DNA of 64,000 nucleotides from Pimelobacter simplex (GCF_900114845.1 NZ_FOUK01000007.1:186001-250000); one strand, 5' to 3'; counted from the first letter of the stretch, positions 8,227 to 19,258 are shown. The notes: generated by a model not told the origin, from the sequence alone. Numbers and translations: made by a program.

Positions 8227-9027
8227 TCAGATGAACTTCTTCGAGGCGAGGAACTCGACGAGCGCAGTGGCGCCCGACCCGTCCTCGTCCTTGACGATCT
8301 CGCCGGCGGTCCGCGGCGGGCGGGCGGTCACGGTGTCGACCTGCGTCCAGGCGGCGTCGAGGCCGACCTCGGAGGCGTCCACACCGATGTCGGCCAGCGT
8401 CAGCGCCTCGAGCGGCTTCTTCTTCGCGGCCATGATGCCCTTGAACGACGGGTAGCGGGCCTCGCCCGACTGGTCGGTCACCGAGAGCACGAGCGGCAGG
8501 GTGCCACCGATGACCTCGGTCGCGGTGTCGCCGTCGCGCTTGATGCGGACCTGGTCGCCCTGGGTCTCGACGACGGCGGCGAGGGTGACCTGCGGCAGGC
8601 CGAGGCGCTCGGCGAGCATCGCCGGGACGACGCTCAGGCCGCCGTCGGTCGACGCGAGGCCACCGACGACGAGCTCGGGGACGCCGATCTTCTCGATGGC
8701 CTTGGCGAGCACCAGCGAGGTCGCGACGGCGTCGGAGCCGGCGATCGCGTCGTCCTGCACGTGGACCGCCTTGTCGGCGCCCATCTGGAGCGCCTTGCGG
8801 ACGGCGGCCTCGGCCTCGGCCGGGCCGACGGTCAGCGCGGTGACGGTGATCTCCTCGTCGGCGCGCTTCTCCTTGATCTGGAGAGCCTGCTCGACGGCGT
8901 ACTCGTCGAGCTCGGAGAGGAGACCGTCGACGCCGACGCGGTCGACGGTGTTGTCACCCTCGAACTTCCGGTCGGCCGTCGCGTCGGGGACGTACTTCAC
9001 AAGGACGACAATGTTGGAGAGAGTCAT
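8227..9027 (-). CDS. etfB: Electron transfer flavoprotein, beta subunit
   Basis: A 266-residue ETF-beta/FixA protein, partner of the alpha subunit encoded next. It begins with the typical NIVVLVKYVPDATADRKF. The AMP-site region (ALTVGPAEAEAAVRKALQMGADKAVHV) and the glycine-rich SGEARYPSFKGIM section are recognisable. First gene of the etfBA operon. The 181 bp upstream hold its promoter region and a hairpin that ends the preceding unit. Confidence 0.97.
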   Translation of the reverse strand: MTLSNIVVLVKYVPDATADRKFEGDNTVDRVGVDGLLSELDEYAVEQALQIKEKRADEEITVTALTVGPAEAEAAVRKALQMGADKAVHVQDDAIAGSDAVATSLVLAKAIEKIGVPELVVGGLASTDGGLSVVPAMLAERLGLPQVTLAAVVETQGDQVRIKRDGDTATEVIGGTLPLVLSVTDQSGEARYPSFKGIMAAKKKPLEALTLADIGVDASEVGLDAAWTQVDTVTARPPRTAGEIVKDEDGSGATALVEFLASKKFI

Positions 9028-9182
9028 GGTTGTGGCCGGACCGGCCCCTTCCTGTGCATCGTGAGCCCTGCCGCGTAGCCCGGGGCAGGGAACAGCTGTG
9101 GTCCTGAGAAGGACAGCGTCTCGCAGGCTACCGTCCGGTCACCAACGACGGGAACCGCGTCTCAGTGGACTACCTCACACAC

Positions 9183-9202
9183 CCACGTCCCTCGGGACGT
9201 GG
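9183..9202 (-). terminator. Hairpin downstream of the 9.2-10.4 kb operon
   Basis: CCACGTCCC-TC-GGGACGTGG forms a 9-bp perfect stem just after the stop of the small membrane-protein gene and ahead of etfBA. It probably ends the upstream operon; a T-tract is absent. Confidence 0.65.
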
Positions 9203-9208
9203 CGTGCC

Positions 9209-9613
9209 TCACGGCCGGATGATCCGCTCGAGGATCCGGCCGAGGACGAGGTAGACCACGGCGCCGAGGCCGTAGTTGAAGAGCGCGGTCTTGACCGCCC
9301 CGTTGGGGTCGTTGGCGTCGTCGAACGCCTTGACCGGGTTGTCGAGGTCGAAGAACCCGAGGTCGAAGACGTCGGCCAGGTGGCGGGCGAGCTTGACCAG
9401 GCCGTTGTCGCTGTTGGCCTCGAGCGCGTAGGTGAACGCCGCGATGGCGAGGACCAGCGCGAGCACCATGCAGACGATCCAGATGCCGCGGGCGACGATG
9501 TCGCGCACCCGGGCCACGGCCAGCGACCGGCTCCGGGACGGCGCCGCGGACGCGCCCGGCGTCCCGGCGTCGCGGGTCACCTTCTCGTCCCGCTCGTCCT
9601 TGCTCTCCGCCAT
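9209..9613 (-). CDS. Two-pass membrane protein of unknown function
   Basis: A 134-residue protein: charged N-terminus (MAESKDERDEKVTRD), transmembrane segment at about residues 42-63 (IWIVCMVLALVLAIAAFTYA), a soluble loop with FDLGFFDLDNPVKAFDD, and a second hydrophobic segment near the C-terminus (GLGAVVYLVLGRIL). It starts 5 bp after the enoyl-CoA hydratase stop and shares its operon. I do not recognise a characterised family. Confidence 0.8.
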   Translation of the reverse strand: MAESKDERDEKVTRDAGTPGASAAPSRSRSLAVARVRDIVARGIWIVCMVLALVLAIAAFTYALEANSDNGLVKLARHLADVFDLGFFDLDNPVKAFDDANDPNGAVKTALFNYGLGAVVYLVLGRILERIIRP

Positions 9614-9618
9614 GGGGA

Positions 9619-10404
9619 TCACCGTCCTCCGAAGATGGCCTTGCCGGGCCCGTTCTCGATGAACGACTCCATGCCGGTCGTCCGGTCCTCGGTCGCGAAG
9701 ACGCCTGAGAAGGCCTGCCGCTCGATCGAGAGCCCGGTCTCGAGGTCGACCTCGAGACCGCGGTCGACGGTCTCCTTGATCGCGCGCAGGGCGTAGGGGG
9801 CGGCGGTGGCGAACTTCGCCGCCCACGCCAGCGCCTCGGCGTACACGTCGGCGGCGGGGACGACGCGGTCGACCAGGCCGATGGCGAGCGCCTCGTCGGC
9901 CTTGACGAACCGGCCGGTGAAGAGGAGGTCCTTGGCCTTGCTGGGGCCGATCAGGCGCGGGAGCCGCTGGGTGCCGCCGGCGCCGGGGGTGATGCCGAGC
10001 AGCACCTCGGGCTGGCCGAGCACCGCGTTGTCGGCCGCGAAGCGGACGTCGGCGGCCAGCGCGAGCTCGCAGCCTCCGCCGAGGGCGTAGCCGTTGACGG
10101 CGGCGACCACGGGCTTGGGGATCCGGGCCACGGCGTTGACCGCGCCCTGGAGAGCGTCGACCCGGTCGACCATGTCCGTGTAGGACATCGTCGACATCTC
10201 CTTGACGTCGTTGCCGGCGGCGAAGACCCGCTCGCCGCCCCAGACGACGACCGCCCGGACGTCGGCGCGCTCGGTGGCCTCGGCCGCGGCGTCCCGGAGC
10301 TCGTCCTGCACCTGGATGCTGATGGCGTTCATCGCCTTCGGACGGTCGAGCCGGATCGTGCCGACGCCGTCGGCGACCTCCAGGCGGACGAACTCGCTGG
10401 TCAT
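9619..10404 (-). CDS. Enoyl-CoA hydratase/isomerase family protein
   Basis: A 261-residue crotonase-fold enzyme, probably hydrating 2-enoyl-CoA in fatty-acid beta-oxidation. The oxyanion-hole sequences are present (ERVFAAGNDVKEM and NGYALGGGCELALAADVRFA), as are the catalytic glutamates in GQPEVLLGITPGAGGTQRL. The ATG at 10404 is chosen because GGGAG lies 4 nt upstream; a much longer open frame upstream is only the antisense of glgX. Divergent from glgX, with 96 bp between. Its closeness to etfBA fits fatty-acid oxidation. Confidence 0.93.
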   Translation of the reverse strand: MTSEFVRLEVADGVGTIRLDRPKAMNAISIQVQDELRDAAAEATERADVRAVVVWGGERVFAAGNDVKEMSTMSYTDMVDRVDALQGAVNAVARIPKPVVAAVNGYALGGGCELALAADVRFAADNAVLGQPEVLLGITPGAGGTQRLPRLIGPSKAKDLLFTGRFVKADEALAIGLVDRVVPAADVYAEALAWAAKFATAAPYALRAIKETVDRGLEVDLETGLSIERQAFSGVFATEDRTTGMESFIENGPGKAIFGGR

Positions 10405-10434
10405 CTGCTCCCTCTCGTCGGGGCCGTCGTGACA

Positions 10435-10464
10435 TGCGGGGACGCACGAAATGGTGCCCCCGCA
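10435..10464. promoter_or_regulatory. Inverted repeat in the enoyl-CoA hydratase/glgX divergent region
   Basis: TGCGGGG (10435-10441) and CCCCGCA (10458-10464) form a spaced 7-bp inverted repeat between the two divergent starts. It may be an operator; no regulator is encoded nearby. Confidence 0.3.
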
Positions 10465-10500
10465 GCGCATTGTGCCGTACCCAGACGGTCGTTGTGCAGA

Positions 10501-12606
<2,106 letters not shown>

Positions 12607-12693
12607 GCCGTCGGTCGGCATCGACGTTCTGCGCACCGCTCGGCCGGGTTCGTGGCGGTCCGGACCGCTCGGACCGATGCTGGTCCGGCGAGG

Positions 12694-13196
12694 ATGTGTG
12701 CGGTGACCCGGTGGGCGAAGCTGGTCGCGGTCGGAGTCGTCGGCGTGGGTGTCGTCTTCGCGGGTGCGGCCGCGGTCGGCGGGGCGGGGACAGGGGCCGA
12801 CGACCCGCCGTCGGACAAGGCCGCCGAGGCGGCCGCGCACGCCACCCGGACGAGCGACGCCGACGCCGACCCCGCGTCGCAGTGGCCGGTCGGGATCTTC
12901 GACGACCCGAGGCGCCCGCTCCGGGCATGGTCTTCCTCGGCAGCAACCGCTGGGTCGGCCGGCACGCCGACCGCTCGGTCGCGGTCTACGCCGGCCGCGC
13001 CGGCGACGACCCCACCCGCGGCCGGGTGCTCGTGATGTGGGCCTCCGCCGCCGACACGTCCGGTACGACGCTCGACCTGCCCGGCGCCGGCACGCTCCGG
13101 GTCGTGGCCGGGGCGCCGGACGCCACGACGATCACGCTGGTGGACGCGGCCGGCGTACGGCACCGGCTCGACGTCGTCACCCCGGCCTGGCGGTGA
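12694..13196 (+). pseudogene. Frameshifted exported protein gene (or sequencing error)
   Basis: The first part (from ATG 12694, or GTG 12703) codes for a basic start, a hydrophobic segment (LVAVGVVGVGVVFAGAAAVGG) and an alanine-rich linker ending WPVGIFDDP. Sensible coding then continues in another frame from about 12909: EAPAPGMVFLGSNRWVG through LDVVTPAWR to a TGA at 13194-13196. Adding one base to the C-run at 12906-12908 would join both into a membrane-anchored or secreted protein of about 168 residues. The function is unknown. Either a recent one-base deletion or an assembly error explains this. Confidence 0.6.
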
Positions 13197-13215
13197 GCAC
13201 GGATCGGCGCCGGCC

Positions 13216-13845
13216 TCAGCCGCAGACCTGGGACCGCGCGATCGCGACGAGCTCCTCCGGCGGCTGCAACCCGGAGACCCGGTGGTCGGTCCCGTCCGCA
13301 GAGGTCCAGATGACGTTGTGCTCGCGCTGACCGTGGGCGTCCGGATCGGCCCAGGAGACCGCGGCGTCGTACTGGCCGACGGGGACGAGCGCGACCTGCG
13401 GCAGCTCACCCGCCGCCGCCTGGTCGTCCGCCAGCGCGCGGGCCAGTGAGTGGCCCGGCGTACCGGGCCACTCAGACACCAGGTAGCCACCCGAGCGCAG
13501 CACCTGCCACGGCTCGCGCACGGACCGGTCGCCGCCGTACACCAGCGTGACCGTGTCGCCCTCCACCATCGACGCCCACGCTGCCTCCGCCTTGCCGTCC
13601 GCGGGATCGATCGGGTGCAGCACCGGCTCGCCGACCGCGAGCGACCGCGTCAGCCGCCGGTCGTACGGCGTGAACGCCGGATCCAGCTCGATCGGAAGCA
13701 CCTCCTGAGCACAGCCCGGCGAGTCCGCCGCGGCGCCGTCCCGGGCGCCGTCCTGGGCCACGTCGGCGGTGCCGCACGCGGCGACCGCGAGCGTCACCGC
13801 GACGGCGGAGAACAACGGAAGGCCAGTACGCATCTCTGCGCCCAT
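13216..13845 (-). CDS. Putative lipoprotein, unknown function
   Basis: A 209-residue protein with a signal peptide ending in the lipobox LAVAAC (cysteine near residue 24), so probably anchored on the outer face of the membrane. Two further cysteines, in SPGCAQEV and near the C-terminus (SQVCG), may pair. The start may be ATG 13845 or 13833; the latter gives a cleaner signal peptide. It follows the next upstream gene by 3 bp, so the two form an operon. I recognise no family. Confidence 0.75.
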   Translation of the reverse strand: MGAEMRTGLPLFSAVAVTLAVAACGTADVAQDGARDGAAADSPGCAQEVLPIELDPAFTPYDRRLTRSLAVGEPVLHPIDPADGKAEAAWASMVEGDTVTLVYGGDRSVREPWQVLRSGGYLVSEWPGTPGHSLARALADDQAAAGELPQVALVPVGQYDAAVSWADPDAHGQREHNVIWTSADGTDHRVSGLQPPEELVAIARSQVCG

Positions 13846-13848
13846 CTC

Positions 13849-14487
13849 TCAGTCGAGGACGCCCAGGAAGGAGCGCACACGGCGTGGGCCCGGCACCTCG
13901 ACGACGTACCTGGGATCGACCCGCCGCGCATTCGGCGCCATGGGCGCCCACACGTCCAGGTAGGCCGAGTGGAACTCCAGCTCGCGGTGGATGACGTCGA
14001 TATTGCGGTCCGCGGGGATCGTGCCGGCGGGCGCGGCGGTCTCGAGGGCCACGCCCACACTGATCGCCGTCGTCGTCGCCCAGGCGGCACGGCACGAGAC
14101 CCGCTCGCCGTCGAGGTAGGCACCCCATCCGCCCTGAGCGCCGCAGGCCGCGTGAGCCAGGCGCAGCGAGGGCTTTGCGCCGACACCGAAGGCATCGACC
14201 TTCTCTGTCGTGCAGAAGTAGTCGCCGTTGGCCTTCACGCCGCCCGTGTAGGCGCTCCACCTGCCCGCCATCTGTGCCGAGCAGCCGGCGACGGCCGCGC
14301 CCTTGTAGGTGCCGACGGCGAAGAATCGCCCGTTGGGGAAGTGCACCTGGAAGGGGTGTGCGTAGGTCACCGAGGCCACGGCCGGCGGGTTCGTCCGGAT
14401 CTCCTGGGTGCCCCGGAAGCCGTCGACGAACTGGATGTCGGTACGAACCGCGCCGCCGAAGGCGAGTGCGTCGCGGACCACCCTCAT
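13849..14487 (-). CDS. Hypothetical protein, unknown function
   Basis: A 212-residue protein without signal peptide or membrane segment. It holds five or more cysteines (in VAGCSAQM, DYFCTTEK, HAACGAQG, RVSCRAAW), a pattern suited to disulfides or metal binding. The start is uncertain: the ATG at 14487 is used, and an in-frame GTG lies 7 codons upstream. It is followed after 3 bp by a lipoprotein gene and preceded by glgP. I could not assign a family. Confidence 0.6.
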   Translation of the reverse strand: MRVVRDALAFGGAVRTDIQFVDGFRGTQEIRTNPPAVASVTYAHPFQVHFPNGRFFAVGTYKGAAVAGCSAQMAGRWSAYTGGVKANGDYFCTTEKVDAFGVGAKPSLRLAHAACGAQGGWGAYLDGERVSCRAAWATTTAISVGVALETAAPAGTIPADRNIDVIHRELEFHSAYLDVWAPMAPNARRVDPRYVVEVPGPRRVRSFLGVLD

Positions 14488-14567
14488 GACCTGAGCGTGC
14501 GCCCGCACGCCCCGATCTGCCAGCGAGCACCCCGCGCCGTGCGCGGATCGTCGATCCACCGCCGGCC

Positions 14568-17159
14568 TCAGGCCAGCGCCACGACCCCCAGCTCGGCCGG
14601 CGCGACCAGCAGCGGGTTGGCCGGCAGCACCCGGACGGTGTACCCGAACGGCCCGGGTCGCGAGAGGCTGACCTCGCCGTCGAAGCGGTGCCGTCCGCCG
14701 TCGTACGACTCGACGAGGCGGAGGGGCACGATCTCGGAGGCCACGATGTCGTCCTCGGCGTCGACCGGGCCGTGCACGAGCTGCACCTCGACGTCGGAGG
14801 GGGCGAGCTCGCCGAGGGCGATGTAGGAGTGGACGCGCAGGACGGCGCCCACCTCGGCGGCGTCGCCGACGCCGGCCGCCTCGACGTGCTCGACCCGGAC
14901 GCCGTCCCAAGCGCTGCGGACGCGGGCCTTCCAGTGGGCCAGGTCCCGGGCGCCGTCCGGGACGGCGGCCAGGGCGCGGGCGTTGCGGGCGGCCGGGGCG
15001 TAGAGCTGGGCGACGTAGTCGCGGACCATCCGGGTGGCGAGCACCTTCGGGCCGAGCGAGGCCCAGGTGTGGCGCAGCATCTCGATCCAGCGGCCGGGGA
15101 CGCCCTCGTGGTCGAGGTCGTAGAAGCGGGGCGCGACCTCGGTCTCGATGAGGTCGTAGAGGGCCGCGGCCTCGAGGTCGTCGCGCTTGTCCGGGTCGTG
15201 GGCCAGGAGCGGGCTGTCGGCCGACGGGATGGGCCAGCCGAACTCCGGCTCGTACCACTCGTCCCACCAGCCGTCGAGGATCGACAGGTTGAGGCCGCCG
15301 TTGAGCGCGGCCTTCATGCCGGACGTGCCGCAGGCCTCGTAGGGGCGCAGCGGGTTGTTGAGCCACACGTCGCAGCCGGGGTAGAGCGGCAGCGCGAGCG
15401 CGATGTCGTAGTTGGGCAGGAAGACGATCCGGTGCCGGACGTCCTCGGCGTCGGCGAAGCGGACGAGCTCCTGGATCAGCCGCTTGCCGCCGTCGTCGGC
15501 GGGGTGGGCCTTGCCGGCGACGACGAGCTGGACCGGCCGCTCCGGGTGGAGCAGCAGCGCCTTGAGCCGCTCGGGGTCGCGCAGCATCAGCGTCAGCCGC
15601 TTGTACGACGGCACCCGGCGCGCGAAGCCGATCGTCAGGACGTCGGGGTCGAGCGCCTCGTCGATCCAGCCGAGCTCGGCCGGCGCGGCGCCGCGCTTCT
15701 CCCAGGACTTGCGCAGCCGGCGGCGGGCGTCGTCGACGAGCCGCTCGCGCAGGGCGCGCTTGGTCCGCCACACGTCGGGGCCGGGCACCTTGGCGAACGC
15801 CGACCAGAAGGCGTCGGCGTCGTCCCCGTCGTAGTCGGCGCCCTGCGCCTCGGCGAGCGCCGCGACCTCGGGCGCCACCCACGTGGGGGCGTGGACGCCG
15901 TTGGTGATCGAGGTGATCGGGACCTCGGCCTCGTCGAAGGCCGGCCACAGCCCGTTGAACATCCCGCGGCTCACGTGACCGTGCAGCTGCGAGACGCCGT
16001 TGGCGCGCTGGGCGAGCCGGAAGCCCATCACCGCCATGTTGAAGACGCCGGGATCGCCCCCGTCGTAGTCCTCCGCGCCGAGCGCGAGCACCTGGTCGAC
16101 CGGGACGCCGGGCGTCGCGCCGTGGTCGCCGAGGTACTGCTCCACCAGCGACCGCGGGAAGCGGTCGATGCCCGCCGGGACCGGCGTGTGCGTGGTGAAC
16201 ACGGTCGACGCGCGGCCCGCCTCGAGCGCCGTCGCGAAGTCGAGATCGCTGTCGGCCGTCAGCTCGCGGATCCGCTCCACGCCGAGGAAGCCGGCGTGGC
16301 CCTCGTTGGTGTGGAAGACCTCCGGCTCGGGCGCACCGGTGATCCGGGCGTGCACCCGCAGAGCGCGCACGCCGCCGACGCCGAGGAGGAGCTCCTGGCG
16401 CAGCCGGTGCTCGGTGTTGCCGCCGTAGAGACGGTCGGTGATGAGCCGGTAGGGCTCGGGGTTCTCCTCGAAGTCGGTGTCGAGCAGCAGCAGCGGCACC
16501 CGGCCCACCGACGCGACCCAGATCCGGGCCAGCAGGTCGGGCCCGTCGGGCATCCGGATCGAGATCGTCGCCCGCGTGCCGTCGTTCTCGTGCAGCAGCG
16601 ACAGCGGCAGCCCGTCGGGGTCGAGCACCGGGTAGCTCTCCTGCTGCCACCCCTCGTGCGATAGCGCCTGCTTGAAGTAGCCGTGCCGGTAGAGCAGCCC
16701 CACCCCCACGATCGGGACGCCGAGGTCGCTGGCCGCCTTGAGGTGGTCGCCGGCGAGGATGCCGAGACCACCGGAGTACTGCGGCAGCACCGCCGTGATC
16801 CCGAACTCCGGCGAGAAGTACGCCACGGACGCCGGCCACGTCGCGTCCGGCTCGGCCGCCCGCGCACGCTGGTACCAACGGTCCTGGGTGAGGTACGACG
16901 TGAGGTCGTCCCGCAGGTCGGCCGCCCGTCGTACGTAGGACTCGTCGGCGGCCAGCTCGGCCCACCGCTCCCCGCCCACCTCACCGAGCAGCCGGACCGG
17001 GTCGTGCCCGACCGCCTGCCACAGCTCCGGGTCGACCGCCTCGAACAGCGCCTGGGTCGGCGGATGCCACGACCAGCGCAGGTTGGCCGCGAGCTCGCCC
17101 AGCGAGGCGAGGGCGTCGGGCAGGACGGGGCGGACCGTGAACCTCCGGATGGCACGCAT
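14568..17159 (-). CDS. glgP: Alpha-glucan (glycogen) phosphorylase
   Basis: Releases glucose-1-phosphate from the ends of alpha-1,4-glucans, with pyridoxal phosphate as cofactor. The 863 residues suit the actinobacterial GlgP group. Visible blocks include YFSPEFGITAVLPQYSGGLG, the GT35 region VVAGKAHPADDGGKRLIQ, and GTSGMKAALNGGLNLSILDG near the cofactor-lysine region. ATG 17159 is chosen because TTGGAA-N18-TACGGT lies directly upstream with 6 nt to the start. Sits opposite to glgX and glgE in the alpha-glucan region. Confidence 0.96.
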   Translation of the reverse strand: MRAIRRFTVRPVLPDALASLGELAANLRWSWHPPTQALFEAVDPELWQAVGHDPVRLLGEVGGERWAELAADESYVRRAADLRDDLTSYLTQDRWYQRARAAEPDATWPASVAYFSPEFGITAVLPQYSGGLGILAGDHLKAASDLGVPIVGVGLLYRHGYFKQALSHEGWQQESYPVLDPDGLPLSLLHENDGTRATISIRMPDGPDLLARIWVASVGRVPLLLLDTDFEENPEPYRLITDRLYGGNTEHRLRQELLLGVGGVRALRVHARITGAPEPEVFHTNEGHAGFLGVERIRELTADSDLDFATALEAGRASTVFTTHTPVPAGIDRFPRSLVEQYLGDHGATPGVPVDQVLALGAEDYDGGDPGVFNMAVMGFRLAQRANGVSQLHGHVSRGMFNGLWPAFDEAEVPITSITNGVHAPTWVAPEVAALAEAQGADYDGDDADAFWSAFAKVPGPDVWRTKRALRERLVDDARRRLRKSWEKRGAAPAELGWIDEALDPDVLTIGFARRVPSYKRLTLMLRDPERLKALLLHPERPVQLVVAGKAHPADDGGKRLIQELVRFADAEDVRHRIVFLPNYDIALALPLYPGCDVWLNNPLRPYEACGTSGMKAALNGGLNLSILDGWWDEWYEPEFGWPIPSADSPLLAHDPDKRDDLEAAALYDLIETEVAPRFYDLDHEGVPGRWIEMLRHTWASLGPKVLATRMVRDYVAQLYAPAARNARALAAVPDGARDLAHWKARVRSAWDGVRVEHVEAAGVGDAAEVGAVLRVHSYIALGELAPSDVEVQLVHGPVDAEDDIVASEIVPLRLVESYDGGRHRFDGEVSLSRPGPFGYTVRVLPANPLLVAPAELGVVALA

Positions 17160-17165
17160 GGTTCG

Positions 17166-17195
17166 ACCGTAACGAATCCGACTTGAACGTTCCAA
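17166..17195 (-). promoter_or_regulatory. Promoter of glgP
   Basis: TTGGAA (-35, 17190-17195) and TACGGT (-10, 17166-17171) are spaced 18 nt; the ATG follows 6 nt after the -10, indicating a leaderless glgP message. Confidence 0.55.
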
Positions 17196-17352
17196 GTGGA
17201 CGTCGAGAAAGTCTGCGTAACGCGGCGGCCTGCGCCGCCGTTGTGCAGACATAGACGGGCGGGGCGGAGTCATGGGGGCTGCCTCGCCCGTCGTACTTTT
17301 TGCGCGAGCTCGCCTTCGGCGGCCGAGGGGCAGCAAGCTGCCCGGGAGCCCC

Positions 17353-17460
17353 CTCTCGGCGCGCTGCCGCGCTCGCGGTTGATGCAGGCGCGGTGCCGGG
17401 TCGCTGGGCGGCCAGACCGCCGCAACCGCGGCGCGGCCTGACAGGTCGCCGTGACGCGCT
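17353..17460 (+). repeat. Imperfect direct repeat, copy 1 (~108 bp)
   Basis: Begins CTCTCGGCGCGCTGCCGCGC and ends GTCGCCGTGACGCGCT. It matches copy 2 at 17487-17598 with scattered substitutions and a few small indels. Neither copy looks coding. Confidence 0.8.
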
Positions 17461-17486
17461 GCCCGACGCGCGCTACCAAGACGCGG

Positions 17487-17598
17487 CTCTCGGCGCGCTG
17501 CCGCGCTCGCGGTTGATGCGGCGCGGTGCCGGGTCGCTGGGCGGCCGGACCGCCGCACCCGCGGCGCGGCTCGGCGCGGCAGGTCGCCGGGACGCGCT
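17487..17598 (+). repeat. Imperfect direct repeat, copy 2 (~112 bp)
   Basis: Second copy of the repeat, 26 bp after copy 1. The shared core CGCTCGCGGTTGATGC is identical. It may be a member of a dispersed genomic repeat family. Confidence 0.8.
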
Positions 17599-17647
17599 CA
17601 GTGCCATACTCACCTCCCAACGCCGATCACGACTCGGGAGGTCTCGG

Positions 17648-18007
17648 ATGGGACTTCGGACCTTCTTCCGCCGCACCAAGCCGGGCCGCCCGGCCGTCGC
17701 CGGCACAGCTCAGGTCGTCTCCGTGGCGGGCTTCGTCCCGGAGTCGGTCTACCAGCGCTGCGAGCTCCAGCTGGTGGTGAGCGCGCCGGGGCTCGCGCCC
17801 ACGGCGGTCGAGCACCGGAGCACGGTGCACCGCAGCAAGTGGCCGGCGCCCGGGGCGACGCTCCCGGTCTCGGTCGACCCTGCCGATCCGGCGGGCCGCG
17901 GTGGGCTCGCCGTCCGGTGGGACGAGGTCCCTGCCGCCCGTGACCTGCGGCGGGCCGAGGCGGAGGCGGCGGCCGAGGCGATGCGGCGGGCCGAGGGCGG
18001 GTCCTAG
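17648..18007 (+). CDS. Small hypothetical cytosolic protein
   Basis: A 119-residue protein starting MGLRTFFRRTKPGRP, with a beta-rich middle (QVVSVAGFVPESVYQRCELQ and PVSVDPADPAGRGGLAVRW) and an alanine/arginine/glutamate helix at the C-terminus. GGGAGG 6-7 nt before the ATG supports the start over a longer open frame. It ends 9 bp before moeA. The central PVSVDPADP pattern resembles actinobacterial proteins of unknown function. Confidence 0.7.
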   Translation: MGLRTFFRRTKPGRPAVAGTAQVVSVAGFVPESVYQRCELQLVVSAPGLAPTAVEHRSTVHRSKWPAPGATLPVSVDPADPAGRGGLAVRWDEVPAARDLRRAEAEAAAEAMRRAEGGS

Positions 18008-18010
18008 GCT
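18005..18010 (+). promoter_or_regulatory. -10 hexamer TAGGCT of moeA
   Basis: TAGGCT lies 6 nt before the GTG of moeA and overlaps the stop of the preceding gene; a leaderless moeA message is likely. Confidence 0.5.
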
Positions 18011-18016
18011 GAGCGG

Positions 18017-19255
18017 GTGAGTGCGTCCCCCCTCCGCTCGGTCGCCGAGCACCAGCAGCACGTCGCCGCCCTTCTCGCCACGCCCCACGGCTCCGCCGAC
18101 GCATGGCCGACCGAGACGGTGCCCGTGGCCGAGGCCCGCGATCGGGTCCTCGGGCAGGCGGTGACGGCGCCCGAGCCGCTGCCGAGCTTCGACAACTCGG
18201 CCATGGACGGGTACGCCGTCCGCGCGGCCGAGGTCGCCGGGGCGAGCGCCGCGAGCCCGGTCCGGCTGCCGGTGGGCGAGGACATCCCGGCGGGGGCCGC
18301 GACGGGCGAGCTCGCGGTGGGCACCGCGCGGCGGATCATGACGGGCGCGCCCGTCCCCCGCGGTGCCGACGCGGTGGTCGAGGTCGAGGTGACCGACGGG
18401 GGCACCGAGAGCGTCGAGGTCCGCGAGGCGCGGGAGGCGGGGACGTTCGTGCGGCGGCAGGGCTCCGATCTCGCGGTGGGCCAGGAGGTGCTGGCGGCGG
18501 GGACGCTGCTGGGCCCGGCTCCGCTGGGGGTGCTGACGGCGCTCGGCATCCGCGAGGTCGTCGTACGACGCCGGCCGCGGGTGCTCGTGTGCTCGACCGG
18601 CTCCGAGCTGGCCGACGACCCGGTTCCGGGGTCGGGCCAGATCCGCGACGCCAACGGCGCGCTGCTCGCGGCGGCGGTCGAGGAGGCCGGCGGGGTGGCG
18701 GTGCGCCAGCTCTGGGTCGCCGACGACGTCCCGGCGTTCCTGGCGCTGCTCGACGAGCAGCTCGCGGGCGGGGACGTCGACCTGGTGCTCACCTCGGGCG
18801 GGGTGAGCGCGGGCGCCTACGAGGTCGTCAAGGAGGGCCTCGGGCCGCGCGGCGTGGAGTTCACGAAGGTCGCCATGCAGCCCGGGATGCCGCAGGGCTC
18901 CGGTCTGGTCGGCGGCGTCCCCGTCGTGTGCCTGCCCGGCAACCCGGTCAGCGCGCTCACCTCGTGGGAGGTGTTCGTCCGGCCCGGCCTGCGCCGCGCG
19001 TTCGGTCACCCGGTGCCCGACCGGTCCGTCGTCCGGGCCCGGCTCACCGAGCCGGTCCAGGGACTGCCCGCCAAGCGCCAGATCCGCCGCGCCCGCCTCG
19101 ACCGGGCGACCGGCGAGGTGACTCCCTGGGGTTCCCCGGGCTCCGGGTTCCTCGGCTGGTTCGCCGGTGCGGACGCCCTCATCGACCTCCCCGCGGGCGG
19201 TACGCCGCTCGCCGCCGGCGAGGCCGTGGATGCATGGGACTTGCTGTCTCGCTAG
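18017..19255 (+). CDS. moeA: Molybdopterin molybdenumtransferase MoeA
   Basis: Inserts molybdate into adenylylated molybdopterin in molybdenum cofactor synthesis. The 412-residue protein shows SFDNSAMDGYAVRAAEV, the MoCF nucleotide-binding block TSGGVSAGAYEVVKEGL and CLPGNPVSALTSWEVF. GTG start at 18017, preceded by TAGGCT rather than a ribosome site. No other cofactor genes are nearby; it lies between glgP and glgE, apparently a chance insertion in the alpha-glucan region. Confidence 0.95.
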   Translation: MSASPLRSVAEHQQHVAALLATPHGSADAWPTETVPVAEARDRVLGQAVTAPEPLPSFDNSAMDGYAVRAAEVAGASAASPVRLPVGEDIPAGAATGELAVGTARRIMTGAPVPRGADAVVEVEVTDGGTESVEVREAREAGTFVRRQGSDLAVGQEVLAAGTLLGPAPLGVLTALGIREVVVRRRPRVLVCSTGSELADDPVPGSGQIRDANGALLAAAVEEAGGVAVRQLWVADDVPAFLALLDEQLAGGDVDLVLTSGGVSAGAYEVVKEGLGPRGVEFTKVAMQPGMPQGSGLVGGVPVVCLPGNPVSALTSWEVFVRPGLRRAFGHPVPDRSVVRARLTEPVQGLPAKRQIRRARLDRATGEVTPWGSPGSGFLGWFAGADALIDLPAGGTPLAAGEAVDAWDLLSR

Positions 19256-19258
19256 GTT
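19253..19258 (+). promoter_or_regulatory. -10 hexamer TAGGTT of glgE
   Basis: TAGGTT overlaps the moeA stop and ends 7 nt before the glgE ATG, pointing to a leaderless transcript for glgE-treS-pep2. Confidence 0.5.

Larger units (their letters stand above)
17160..17647. other. 488-bp non-coding region with hairpins and a duplicated segment
   Basis: No convincing gene is seen. It contains the glgP promoter, a GGCGGC-CTGC-GCCGCC hairpin (17224-17239), a GGGCAGC-AA-GCTGCCC hairpin (17328-17343), two copies of a ~110-bp repeat (listed separately) and, at its end, the ribosome site of the next gene. Open frames crossing it have no plausible protein character. Confidence 0.6.

Noticed and set aside
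17196..17647. Several open frames in the repeat region
   Set aside because: They run through the imperfect repeats in several frames, lack ribosome sites and look non-coding; only the gene from 17648 is kept.
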